A program made the translations under genes and the position numbers. A DNA stretch of 64,000 nt. Origin: Clostridium weizhouense. Its GTDB lineage: Bacteria > Bacillota > Clostridia > Clostridiales > Clostridiaceae. Positions 17,903 to 26,007 of this stretch are shown here, in pieces. The stretch's first letter is position 1, and each line of letters begins with the position of its first letter. Location of the stretch: the NCBI RefSeq assembly GCF_019431045.1, contig NZ_JAHXPT010000003.1, positions 1 through 64,000 of the forward strand, given 5' to 3'. The notes under the pieces were generated by a model that did no database searches, was not told the DNA's origin, and saw only the letters and a program-made list of their open reading frames with translations.

Positions 17903-18838
17903 ATGAATTTCGTAGCAATAGATTTTGAAACTGCAAATGAAAAAAGAAATAGTCCATGCTCTATAGGACTTGTTGTTGTAAAAAATGGTGAGATTATAGA
18001 AAAAGTACATCATTTAATAAAACCTAAAGAAATGAGATTTATGCCAATAAATATTGGAATTCATGGAATAAGACCACGTACGGTTGAGAATGAATTAGAA
18101 TTTGATAAAGTATGGGAAAAAATTAAGCATTATTTTAATGATAATTTAGTAATAGCCCATAATGCTTCATTTGATATGTCTGTATTAAGAAAAACTCTTG
18201 AACTCTATAATATAGAAACACCAAGTTTTGAATATATATGTACAATGAAACTTTCAAGAAATTTTTATAGTAATCTTGATAATGCAAGGCTTAATACAGT
18301 AAATAATTTTTTGGGATATCAATTTAAGCATCATGATGCTTTGGCAGATGCAATGGCATGTAGTAATATTTTATTAAATGTATCAGAAGAATTAAAGTCA
18401 AAGGATATTAATGAAATATCAAGATTAGCTGGAGTAACTTTAGGATATGTAAATGAAAGTGGATATAAGCCGTCTTCAACTAAAGGGAGAATTTTTGAAA
18501 GATCTAATAAACAACCTTCAAAACAGAATGGAAATATAATGGACAATCTTAATTTTACCGCGTTTAAAGACGAGGTTGTTGTATTTACAGGTGGATTAGC
18601 TTCTATGACAAGAGATGAAGCAACAAGATTAGTAAGAAAGCTTAGCGGTACTGTTGGAAGTTCTGTAACAAAGAAAACAACATGTTTAGTGACTAATACA
18701 AAGGATATAGAAGATTTACATAGAGAAGAAATGAGTAATAAGCTTAAAAAGGCAGTAGATTTAAAGAAAAAGGGACAAAATATAGAGTTTTTAAATGAAG
18801 AAGCATTTTTGAAAAGATGTAAAAAGAATGTGAGTTGA
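17903..18838 (+). CDS. DEDDh 3'-5' exonuclease with C-terminal BRCT domain
   Basis: A 311-residue protein. The exonuclease domain (residues 1-165) has motif I D7-F-E9-T, motif II HNASFD and motif III HDALADA (H-x4-D), which together form the DEDDh active site of the DnaQ/PolC epsilon family. The C-terminal ~85 residues form a BRCT domain (VVVFTGGLASMTRDEAT, GSSVTKKTTCLV), as in NAD-dependent DNA ligase. The family removes nucleotides from DNA or RNA 3' ends, and BRCT usually binds DNA or proteins. AGGAAAGAGG precedes the ATG. It stands alone, between RNA element copies A and B, and converges with copy B. Confidence 0.9.
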   Translation: MNFVAIDFETANEKRNSPCSIGLVVVKNGEIIEKVHHLIKPKEMRFMPINIGIHGIRPRTVENELEFDKVWEKIKHYFNDNLVIAHNASFDMSVLRKTLELYNIETPSFEYICTMKLSRNFYSNLDNARLNTVNNFLGYQFKHHDALADAMACSNILLNVSEELKSKDINEISRLAGVTLGYVNESGYKPSSTKGRIFERSNKQPSKQNGNIMDNLNFTAFKDEVVVFTGGLASMTRDEATRLVRKLSGTVGSSVTKKTTCLVTNTKDIEDLHREEMSNKLKKAVDLKKKGQNIEFLNEEAFLKRCKKNVS

Positions 18839-18900
18839 ATTTTTAAACGTCATTTCAAAATGTATTTAATAATTTAGAATGAGTAATTTTTATAAATAAC

Positions 18901-19093
18901 TTAAAAAGCCAATGCTTAATGACTTTAAGCATTGGCTTGAAATTTCTTAAATATATATAAAATATCGATACTCTGATTTTGCCACCTATCTCTTGATAGT
19001 TGGGTATTCTCACAGATATTTCAATCAATCTTAATGCCGTAAAAGGACTTATGTGAAAGTACATTTTTTTATTTATATATTTAACTCTAAAAA
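18901..19093 (-). ncRNA. Repeated structured RNA element, truncated copy B (3' UTR)
   Basis: Only the 3' ~190 bp of the element are present: the terminator hairpin (stem kept intact, loop changed) and the internal hairpin, which here has one mismatch. The homology ends at the stop codon of the phosphoesterase gene at 19094, and no promoter is present. It therefore acts, if at all, as the 3' untranslated region and terminator of the phosphoesterase transcript. Confidence 0.6.
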
Positions 19094-19972
19094 TTAATAA
19101 GAAGTCTTGTCTATTTTAAATTCATCAAGTTTTTTACCTTTTGAGCTTATAGCACATACTTTTATAGAAGCTGAATATATATCTACGACTAGAAAATGAT
19201 ACACAGCAATAGGGGGTACTATAACTCCTTGTTTACTTTTATATTTATCACGAAGTTTTTCACCGCCACCGCCTGCAATTACTTGAATAACATCTTTTTT
19301 ATAGGCAAACAATTCATTACTAAATGAATTGTTAATTATTCTTCTAGAATAATTATGTTCATGTCCAGAGAAAACTATATCTATATCATATTTATCAATT
19401 ATTCTCCAAAAACAATCTCTATCTTCAGGATATAAATCAAGGCAGTGACCTAAATGAGCTCCTGTAGGAAATGCTGGTGAATGTACAAAAACAAATTTAT
19501 TTTTCTTATATTCTGAGGCTTTTTCTTCAAACCACTTAAATTGTACTTTATCAATTTTGTGTGTTGATCCATAATGAAAGGCATTAAGTACTATAATTCT
19601 AGTATCATCAAAATCTATATAATAAACTGTTTTATTATATCCATCAAGAAATTCGCTAGGGTTTAAATCATTATAAACATTACTAAATATTTTTTCAAAT
19701 TTATCATCTATTGGCTCTATATTAACTTCATGGTTACCTACTACAGGTATTAATGGTTTATCTGGATGATATTTTTCTATTAAGTTTCTTAATTGGTTTA
19801 ATTGAAAGGTTAGTACTTCTTCTTTACAACTTCCAGCCACAGTATCTCCACACATTACAATAAATTCAGGTTCGGGATCTAATTTACATGTTTGGCTCAT
19901 TATTTCTTTTAATACTTTTTCATTTATACCATTTTTTTTGCCTTTTGAGTCACCAAAAATTATAAATCTCAT
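19094..19972 (-). CDS. Calcineurin-like metallophosphoesterase
   Basis: A 292-residue protein with the five metallophosphoesterase blocks: GDSKG (residues 7-11), MCGDTVAGS, VVGNHEV, FVHSPAFPTG and FSGHEHNYSRR. These supply the Asp, Asn and His ligands of a two-metal centre. The closest resemblance is to the purple acid phosphatase-like subgroup. There is no signal peptide, so it is probably cytoplasmic. The natural substrate (phosphomonoester, diester or nucleotide) is not evident. GGAGAAAAAAATG gives the start. The kinase-like gene lies 44 bp upstream in the same direction, so both may share a transcript that ends in RNA element copy B. Confidence 0.86.
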   Translation of the reverse strand: MRFIIFGDSKGKKNGINEKVLKEIMSQTCKLDPEPEFIVMCGDTVAGSCKEEVLTFQLNQLRNLIEKYHPDKPLIPVVGNHEVNIEPIDDKFEKIFSNVYNDLNPSEFLDGYNKTVYYIDFDDTRIIVLNAFHYGSTHKIDKVQFKWFEEKASEYKKNKFVFVHSPAFPTGAHLGHCLDLYPEDRDCFWRIIDKYDIDIVFSGHEHNYSRRIINNSFSNELFAYKKDVIQVIAGGGGEKLRDKYKSKQGVIVPPIAVYHFLVVDIYSASIKVCAISSKGKKLDEFKIDKTSY

Positions 19973-20016
19973 TTTTTTCTCCTCTCATAATAGTAATGGA
20001 TTAATTTAATGATGAT

Positions 20017-20559
20017 TTATTTAGAATATTTTAACCATTTAGTATAAATATCAGGTCTGTTAGTTTTTACAAAATCTAAGAATTGTTTTTTATAACCAAG
20101 CTTTTGTAAGCTTTTAATAATTAAATATGGATATATAGTTTTCTTTTTCAGAGCTCTAGCAGTATCGATGAGTCTTATTTCATCTGATGAACTTAGGAAA
20201 ATATGAAATGGAGCTGCATCTAATCGAGAATAGCCTACTAAGTTCATAGCTTCATAAATTTCAATAATCTTATTTGAAATATTTTCAGTAAGGGAATGTG
20301 TTGATAAGTATTTATCTAACTCAATACCATCTATATATTCACGTATAATATAATCTTCACCAAACGAATAAAGTCTTGGAAAATGAGAATCTATTTGAGC
20401 CATAGCTAAAGTTTCTATTTCATCATGGCAAATTTGTTTTCTTTTAAAAATTTTTATACATTTATATGAGTCAATTTTGTATACCTTACCTTGAGTTCCA
20501 GCACCTAAAAATTCCAAGTGTTTTATATTGAATCCAGCATATAATTTAATAATAATCAC
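20017..20559 (-). CDS. Miniature protein kinase-like protein
   Basis: A 180-residue protein with a shortened kinase fold: glycine-rich loop GAGTQGKVY (about residues 20-28), a Lys in KCIKIFK, an alphaC-type Glu in DEIETLA, a hinge-like YIIREYIDG, a catalytic-loop equivalent RLDAAPFHIFL and a metal-binding Asp in RLIDTAR. It lacks most of the C-lobe, as in RIO/YrbL-like small kinases. The start is uncertain: GTG at 20559 is used here, but its upstream Shine-Dalgarno overlaps it (CAGGTGATT). It neighbours a phosphoesterase gene in the same orientation. A kinase/phosphatase pair is possible but unproven. Confidence 0.7.
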   Translation of the reverse strand: MIIIKLYAGFNIKHLEFLGAGTQGKVYKIDSYKCIKIFKRKQICHDEIETLAMAQIDSHFPRLYSFGEDYIIREYIDGIELDKYLSTHSLTENISNKIIEIYEAMNLVGYSRLDAAPFHIFLSSSDEIRLIDTARALKKKTIYPYLIIKSLQKLGYKKQFLDFVKTNRPDIYTKWLKYSK

Positions 20560-20750
20560 CTGATCAAATAGTAATACAAGATTAATATATGACTAATAGC
20601 ATTATTTTGATTTAATATATTTATATTTAATTTTTAATTAAAAACAAGATGAGATGTTTAAATAGACAAGAACAACATTTATATTATGTTAGATATGATG
20701 TTTATAGCAAGTTTAAAAGTATTGATTAATAAGTTAGAGTTTAAATAATT

Positions 20751-21027
20751 TAAAAAGCCAATGCTTAACATTATTAAGCATTGGCTTGAAATTTCTTAAA
20801 TATATCCAAAATATCGATACTCTGATTTTGACACCTATCTCTCGATAGGTGGGTGTTCTCACAGATATTTCAATCAATTTCAATGCCATAACAGGACTTA
20901 CTTGAAAGTACATTTCCATATCTAAATATTGAACTCCCGAAATTTAACTGTAGGTTCAAAATAAGAGCCAGCGAATATTCCAGAAAGTATAAAGAAAACT
21001 ATTCGAAAAACAGTTACTCTTTGTTGT
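20751..21027 (-). ncRNA. Repeated structured RNA element, copy C
   Basis: The second full-length copy. Terminator stem at 20755-20768/20774-20787 with T run, perfect internal hairpin CACCTATC-TCTC-GATAGGTG, and conserved blocks such as GAGCCAGCGAATATT and AGTTACTCTTTGTTGTGAG (plus-strand sense). A short frame of 61 codons is open in this copy, but the equivalent in copy A stops early. It lies between the kinase-like gene and a phosphoribosyltransferase gene. Predicted transcript about 280 nt starting near 21027. Function unknown. Confidence 0.65.
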
Positions 21028-21033
21028 GAGACT

Positions 21034-21062
21034 ATAATAACACATTTCAATTTTCTATACAA
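21034..21062 (-). promoter_or_regulatory. Promoter of RNA element copy C
   Basis: On the minus strand: -35 TTGTAT (21062-21057), 17-bp spacer, -10 TATTAT (21039-21034), identical in hexamers and spacing to copy A. Confidence 0.65.
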
Positions 21063-21201
21063 GGGATATATTAATGGTAATTTAAAGGCAAAATGTATAA
21101 TTAATTTATTAAATTAAAAAAATATTTATTATAGAAATTATTCTTAAAATTATAACAGTTAAAAAATTTAGTGGAGATTTTTTAGAGTTATAGATTTGAA
21201 A

Positions 21202-21849
21202 TTATTTATTACAACTATACTTTTTTAATTCATTTATTACATTAAAGATTTCTTCATCAGTAGTTTGTTCAAAATTTTCATAATATGAACCTACAGCATA
21301 AAAATCATATGGAATAAATAAACAGATAACTTCATCGACAATCTTTTCTAACATAGAAATTGTATTTTGCGGTGCTATTGGTATAGCTAATATGATTTTT
21401 TTTGCATCATGTTTTTTTATTGATTTTATAGCAGCTTGTATTGTAAAACCAGTTGCAATTCCATCATCTATAATTATTACTGTTTTGTTTTTTACATCAG
21501 GAAAGTTTTCATTACCTTTATATTTATTTAATTTTTTTTTAATTTCATCTATCTGTTGAAACATTTCATTTTGTATATATTCTTTAGAGATGTTTAACAT
21601 ATCTATATATCTTTCATCAAGAAGATATGTTCCGTCTAAAGATACAGCACCAATGGCAACTTCTTTATTATAAGGTAAACTAATTTTTCTTGGAATAATC
21701 AAATCCCATTCAAATTTGAATTTTTTAATAGTTTCATATGCTGTTATTATTCCACCTCTTGGAATAGCAAGAACTATAGGATTTTCATCCTTAAATTTTT
21801 TTAGATTTATAGAAAGTTGTTCTCCAGCATCTTTTCTATCTATAAACAT
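21202..21849 (-). CDS. Phosphoribosyltransferase-family protein
   Basis: A 215-residue type I phosphoribosyltransferase fold. The PRPP-binding motif VIIIDDGIATGFT lies near residues 125-137, and an N-terminal block AIPRGGIITAYE near residue 30 is typical of the predicted PRTases annotated with erythromycin-esterase or hydrolase neighbours. The enzyme would use PRPP, but its acceptor is unknown. The start ATG is weakly supported (GAGAAAGAGTTG upstream). It is monocistronic, with RNA element copy C just beyond its 3' end on the same strand. Confidence 0.8.
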   Translation of the reverse strand: MFIDRKDAGEQLSINLKKFKDENPIVLAIPRGGIITAYETIKKFKFEWDLIIPRKISLPYNKEVAIGAVSLDGTYLLDERYIDMLNISKEYIQNEMFQQIDEIKKKLNKYKGNENFPDVKNKTVIIIDDGIATGFTIQAAIKSIKKHDAKKIILAIPIAPQNTISMLEKIVDEVICLFIPYDFYAVGSYYENFEQTTDEEIFNVINELKKYSCNK

Positions 21850-21976
21850 ATTATCAACTCTTTCTCTTAATATATAGATTAGTTTGATTTTAATTTATAA
21901 AATTATTCTAGAAATATTATTTTATGAATATGCAATAATGTATTTAAATAATTAATATGGATTATATAAAATAAAT

Positions 21977-22119
21977 AAAGGAATGTCTCAAAAACATCTT
22001 TATTTACCATATTTAAACAAATGTTGATATTAAGTATAATGGCAAATTCTTCTGCCCATGAGCTTTATACTTAATATGAACTTTTTTATATAGTATATTG
22101 ATTTTGAGACAATCCCTTT
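21977..22119. mobile_element. MITE-like element with IS1182-type terminal inverted repeats
   Basis: A 143-bp segment with ends AAAGGAATGTCTCAAAA and TTTTGAGACAATCCCTTT, which are imperfect inverted repeats. It also has an internal inverted repeat (ATATTAAGTATAA...TTTATACTTAATAT). It has no coding capacity. The ends resemble the GACTGTCTCAAAA ends I associate with IS1182-like transposons, so it is probably a non-autonomous derivative. Target duplication is not certain. As an RNA it would fold into a long hairpin downstream of greA on the minus strand. Confidence 0.6.
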
Positions 22120-22147
22120 AAAATTAGAGTAAATTATTAAGATATAC

Positions 22148-22612
22148 TTATAAAATTTCTAAAATTTCTACTGTATATTTCTCCTCTGGAGCAATAACTT
22201 CAACTATGTCACCTTGCTTTTTGCCAGCTAAAGCTTTACCTAAATCAGATTCTATACTTATTTTCATATTTTCTGGATCTAAATCCATAGTAGTTACTAA
22301 AGTTATGATGTCTTCAAATTCATCTTCTACAAATCTAATTTTAGCTTTACTATTAATACCTAATGTTGATGTATCTATATTATTATCATCTATTACAGTT
22401 GCCGTTGAAATCATAGTTAATAAATATTGAATTCTATTATCATTTTCTCTATAGTTCCTACAAGCTTCTTTATATTCTGCATTTTCAGACCTATCACCAT
22501 GTGCAGCTGCTACTAACTTTTCTTTTGCTATTTCAGCTCTTTTTACGGTCATTCTATAGTCTAATTCCTCTCTTAATTTTTTTATATTTTCTTCTGTTAG
22601 TATATTATTCAT
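22148..22612 (-). CDS. greA: Transcription elongation factor GreA
   Basis: A 154-residue protein of normal GreA length. The N-terminal coiled coil includes the conserved LREELDYRMTVKRAEIAKEKLVAAAHGDRSENAEYK segment, whose acidic tip (D-x3-E) reaches the RNA polymerase active site and stimulates cleavage of backtracked RNA. The C-terminal FKBP-like domain has ISIESDLGKALAGKKQGD. A GGGGAGG ribosome site precedes the ATG. Monocistronic on the minus strand. Confidence 0.94.
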   Translation of the reverse strand: MNNILTEENIKKLREELDYRMTVKRAEIAKEKLVAAAHGDRSENAEYKEACRNYRENDNRIQYLLTMISTATVIDDNNIDTSTLGINSKAKIRFVEDEFEDIITLVTTMDLDPENMKISIESDLGKALAGKKQGDIVEVIAPEEKYTVEILEIL

Positions 22613-22701
22613 AAAAAATTAAACCTCCCCTAACATGTGTTATATATAATATTATATAATATATAGAAAAAATAAAAGTCATTTAATATATTTAGTATAT
22701 T

Positions 22702-23247
22702 TTAATAGTCATCATCTTCGTAGTGAGCCCAACAAAATTGGTCATCAGCTAATTTTTGTACTTTCTCTTTTCCTAAGGATATTTTATTTTCTATATATAA
22801 TGCTTCATCTTCAAATATGCAATTTAAGTCCATATCTTCACACCAACGGAATTTAGCATATAGTATTAATTCTTCAATAGATATTCCTGCACATCTTATC
22901 ACATCTTCAGTTAATTCTTCAAGTTCAATTTGAGCATTTAAAAAATTATAATCAGTTTGTCCAGTAAAATATGAAGTTCCTTTTTTTATAATATTATCTG
23001 AAGCTTCTATTCCTGTTGTGGAAAATCTGATGATTGGTTTATAAGACCAAGAGTATTCGTAAGAAAGTAAATTTAATTCATTTGAAGGAATAGAAACAAA
23101 TTCTAAATCGTTTGTACCTTCATCAGAAAAAATATGTATTGAAGCACATATTTTATTACTTAAATTTAATAAATTCTCTTTTTCTTCTCCTTCTTTAAAG
23201 CAAAACCAAGCATCTGAAAAATGTTCATTTGTAATATATATATTCAT
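22702..23247 (-). CDS. Hypothetical protein, acidic, 181 residues
   Basis: I do not recognise the family. It is a soluble, acidic protein (many Glu and Asp, C-terminus HYEDDDY) with no signal peptide or membrane helix and a mixed alpha/beta look. Trp/Tyr-rich stretches occur near residues 12-17 and 75-83. GAGGTGATTATAAATG supplies a good ribosome site. It stands alone between greA and a divergent gene, and no neighbour hints at its role. Confidence 0.65.
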   Translation of the reverse strand: MNIYITNEHFSDAWFCFKEGEEKENLLNLSNKICASIHIFSDEGTNDLEFVSIPSNELNLLSYEYSWSYKPIIRFSTTGIEASDNIIKKGTSYFTGQTDYNFLNAQIELEELTEDVIRCAGISIEELILYAKFRWCEDMDLNCIFEDEALYIENKISLGKEKVQKLADDQFCWAHYEDDDY

Positions 23248-23421
23248 TTATAATCACCTCATAATAATATAATTTAACCATATAAAAAAATAATAAATCA
23301 AATATGTTAAGAATATTAGCGTATTATTTTTTATGTTTTAAATAGTTTTTAAACACTTATAATTATATACTAAGTTAAATATTATGTAAGTATATAACTA
23401 ATTATTTAGAAAAAAATAGTA

Positions 23422-23450
23422 TTGACATACTAAATATAAACCTTTACCAT
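23422..23450 (+). promoter_or_regulatory. Possible promoter of the 23552 gene
   Basis: TTGACA at 23422-23427 with a 17-bp spacer to TACCAT at 23445-23450. The -35 is perfect and the -10 is weak. The predicted leader is about 95 nt. Confidence 0.4.
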
Positions 23451-23551
23451 ATCAATATAACATATAATAATCCTAATTATACCTAAAAAGTATAATTATT
23501 AAATTTGACTTGTCATTATCAATAGAAGATAAATCAAAGGGGAGATGTATT

Positions 23552-23977
23552 ATGGATAAAGGGAAATATATTGAGGAAATTCGTAGAGCTATGATTAGAG
23601 ATTTTGAAGAAAAAGAAAGTTTTACGTTAGATGAAGGGGTTAAGGCAATAAAAGACTTATATAGTGTAAGAGAAGATAGTGAAGTATCTAATGATATTAT
23701 AAGCTCTATAGAGAATACTATTAATACCATTGCAAAGAAAATAGGAATCAATAAAGTTACAGTTAGTATTTTTAAGTATAAAAATGTTAGAGATAAAGTA
23801 ACTATAGATGAAAATATGGTACTTTGGTATGATGGTTTTGAACGTATAGGAAAGGCATCAGGAATAAAGAGTATAACAGAAAAAACAGTGGATAATGTTC
23901 AAGAAATACTAATAGAAAAGATTAATGGAAGAGCTATAAGAATAAATGATAGAGCTTTTATTTTAGGATGGGAATAA
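23552..23977 (+). CDS. Hypothetical protein, 141 residues
   Basis: Not recognised. It starts MDKGKYIEEIRR and is preceded by AAGGGGAGATG. A TTG 42 bases upstream is possible but lacks a ribosome site. The first ~75 residues look helical and charged, and the last ~65 look like beta strands (TVSIFKYKN, NMVLWYDGFER, GRAIRINDRAFIL). It has no signal peptide. A single gene followed by the anchored alpha-amylase gene 143 bp later. Confidence 0.6.
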   Translation: MDKGKYIEEIRRAMIRDFEEKESFTLDEGVKAIKDLYSVREDSEVSNDIISSIENTINTIAKKIGINKVTVSIFKYKNVRDKVTIDENMVLWYDGFERIGKASGIKSITEKTVDNVQEILIEKINGRAIRINDRAFILGWE

Positions 23978-24120
23978 ATTAAGTATATGAAATTAATCTT
24001 ATATTTTAAATTATTGTTGATATTTTAGTTGTAGATTAAAATATCAGCAATAATTAACAAAAAGAAAACTGGAATCGATACCGAAAATAAAATTTTTATA
24101 TAGAAGGGGATGTTAATAAG

Positions 24121-25743
24121 ATGATATGGTTTGTTATAATAGTTTTTATTATAGTCTTAATAGTGGGAGGAAAAACATATTCTAAGTCAAATACTAATCA
24201 AAAAAGTAATCAAGAAAAAAATAAAGATTTAGAAACTTTTAAGATAAATAAGATTAAAGAAGGAAATTTAAACAAAATAGAAGAAAATTCAAATAAAGAA
24301 AAAGATAATAAAACAATGATGCAATATTTTGAATGGCATTATCCTAATGATGGTTCTCTTTGGAATAAGCTTAAAGAAGAATCAAAAGAACTAAAGGGGG
24401 TAGGAATTACCTCTTTATGGATACCACCAGCATATAAAGGTGCAAAAGGAATAGATGATGTTGGATATGGTATATATGATTTATATGATTTAGGAGAATT
24501 TAATCAAAAAGGTACTATAAGAACTAAGTATGGAACAAAAGATGAATATATATCAGCTATAAATGAAGCACAAAAAAATGGTATAGAGGTTTATGCTGAT
24601 ATAGTATTCAATCACAAATGTGGAGCAGATGAAAGTGAATTAGTAAATGCACAACTTGTTGATAAAAATAATAGAAATAAAATTATTGAAAATTCTAAAG
24701 ATATTAAAGCCTTTACTGTATTTAATTTCCCAGGAAGAGGAGAGAAATATTCTTCTTATAAATGGAAAGCTAGTGATTTTACAGGTGTTGACTTTGATGA
24801 TTTAAATAAACATAAAGGAATTTTTAAATTTTCAAATAAGCAATGGTCTCAGGATGTAGATAATGAAAATGGAAATTATGATTTTTTAATGGGTGCAGAT
24901 ATAGATATGGATAATCCTAATGTGATTAATGAACTTAAAGCATGGGGAGATTGGTATATAAAAGAAACTAACATAGATGGAATAAGGTTAGATGCAATAA
25001 AACACATAAAATTTGATTTTTTTAAGGATTGGTTAGATCATGTAAGAATGACTAGTGGTAAAAAATTATTTGCTGTAGGAGAGTATTGGTCTGGAGATAT
25101 AAATAAACTTAAATATTATAAAGAGAAAGTTCAAGATAGTATGTTACTATTTGATGTTCCTCTTCATTATAAATTTTTTGATGCAGCAAACTTAGAAAGT
25201 GAATTTGATATGAGAAGTATTTTAAGAGACACTTTAGTAGAATATGATGAAAAATGTGCTGTTACTTTTATCGAAAATCATGATACACAACCAGGGCAAT
25301 CACTTGAATCTTGGATAAAATCATGGTTCAAATTATTATCATATACTTTTATATTAACAAGAAAAGAAGGCTATCCTTGTGTTTTTTATGGTGATTATTA
25401 TGGAATACCTGAAAAGAAATTTCCGGGTTTTAAAAAAGAACTTGATGTGATTTTAAAAGTAAGAAAAGATTATGCTTATGGAATTCAACATGATTATATA
25501 GATGATAAAAATGTTATTGGATGGACCAGAGAAGGAGATGATTTTCATGAAAACTCTGGAATAGCTGCATTAATTTCTAATGGAAGAAAAGATAACAAAA
25601 CTATGTTTATTGGAGAAAAACATTCTGGAATGGATTTCTTTGATATATCAGGTAATATTAAAGAAAAAGTAGTTATAGATGAAAAAGGATATGGTAATTT
25701 TAGTGTGAATTCTAAATCATATTCTATTTGGATTAAAGAATAA
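24121..25743 (+). CDS. Membrane-anchored alpha-amylase (GH13)
   Basis: A 540-residue protein. Residues 2-17 are a single hydrophobic helix (MIWFVIIVFIIVLIVGG) with no cleavage site or lipobox, then a ~45-residue Lys/Asn/Glu-rich linker, then a GH13 amylase starting near NKTMMQYFEWHYPNDGSLW. Catalytic regions are present: ADIVFNHKCG, DGIRLDAIKHIK (nucleophile), FAVGEYW (acid/base) and FIENHDTQ. This catalytic domain is of the bacterial liquefying or cytoplasmic amylase type (GH13_5-like), but here it is tethered to the membrane. It should hydrolyse alpha-1,4-glucans. With the linker it probably faces outside and feeds the maltodextrin importer. AGAAGGGGATG precedes the start. Confidence 0.9.
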   Translation: MIWFVIIVFIIVLIVGGKTYSKSNTNQKSNQEKNKDLETFKINKIKEGNLNKIEENSNKEKDNKTMMQYFEWHYPNDGSLWNKLKEESKELKGVGITSLWIPPAYKGAKGIDDVGYGIYDLYDLGEFNQKGTIRTKYGTKDEYISAINEAQKNGIEVYADIVFNHKCGADESELVNAQLVDKNNRNKIIENSKDIKAFTVFNFPGRGEKYSSYKWKASDFTGVDFDDLNKHKGIFKFSNKQWSQDVDNENGNYDFLMGADIDMDNPNVINELKAWGDWYIKETNIDGIRLDAIKHIKFDFFKDWLDHVRMTSGKKLFAVGEYWSGDINKLKYYKEKVQDSMLLFDVPLHYKFFDAANLESEFDMRSILRDTLVEYDEKCAVTFIENHDTQPGQSLESWIKSWFKLLSYTFILTRKEGYPCVFYGDYYGIPEKKFPGFKKELDVILKVRKDYAYGIQHDYIDDKNVIGWTREGDDFHENSGIAALISNGRKDNKTMFIGEKHSGMDFFDISGNIKEKVVIDEKGYGNFSVNSKSYSIWIKE

Positions 25744-25757
25744 ATATTTTTTAAGTT

Positions 25758-25788
25758 AAAGATGACTAGATTAAAAGTCATCTTTTTT
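25758..25788 (+). terminator. Terminator of the alpha-amylase gene
   Basis: AAAGATGACT...AGTCATCTTT hairpin followed by T residues. Confidence 0.88.
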
Positions 25789-26007
25789 AATTTTATATAA
25801 AATTAAAAAATTATTCATTAGAAGTTATGAAATATTAATAAAATATAACATAGTAATTTTATTCTATAGTAAGCAATTATCTGGATTATAAAGGTTCTTA
25901 AATAAAAATCGCAAAATTTTTATTAACATACATAAAATTAGGTTCTATGAATAATTTTGGAATATTAAACATAGTATAAAGTAGAGTAACTTGAGGAGGA
26001 ATAAGAG

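Noticed and set aside
20734-20919. A 61-codon minus-strand frame inside copy C of the RNA element, and a similar frame in copy B (18855-19064)
   Set aside because: In copy A the equivalent frame stops early. Differences between copies change amino acids freely, while the hairpin stems persist. There is no convincing ribosome site, so it is treated as a by-product of a structured RNA.
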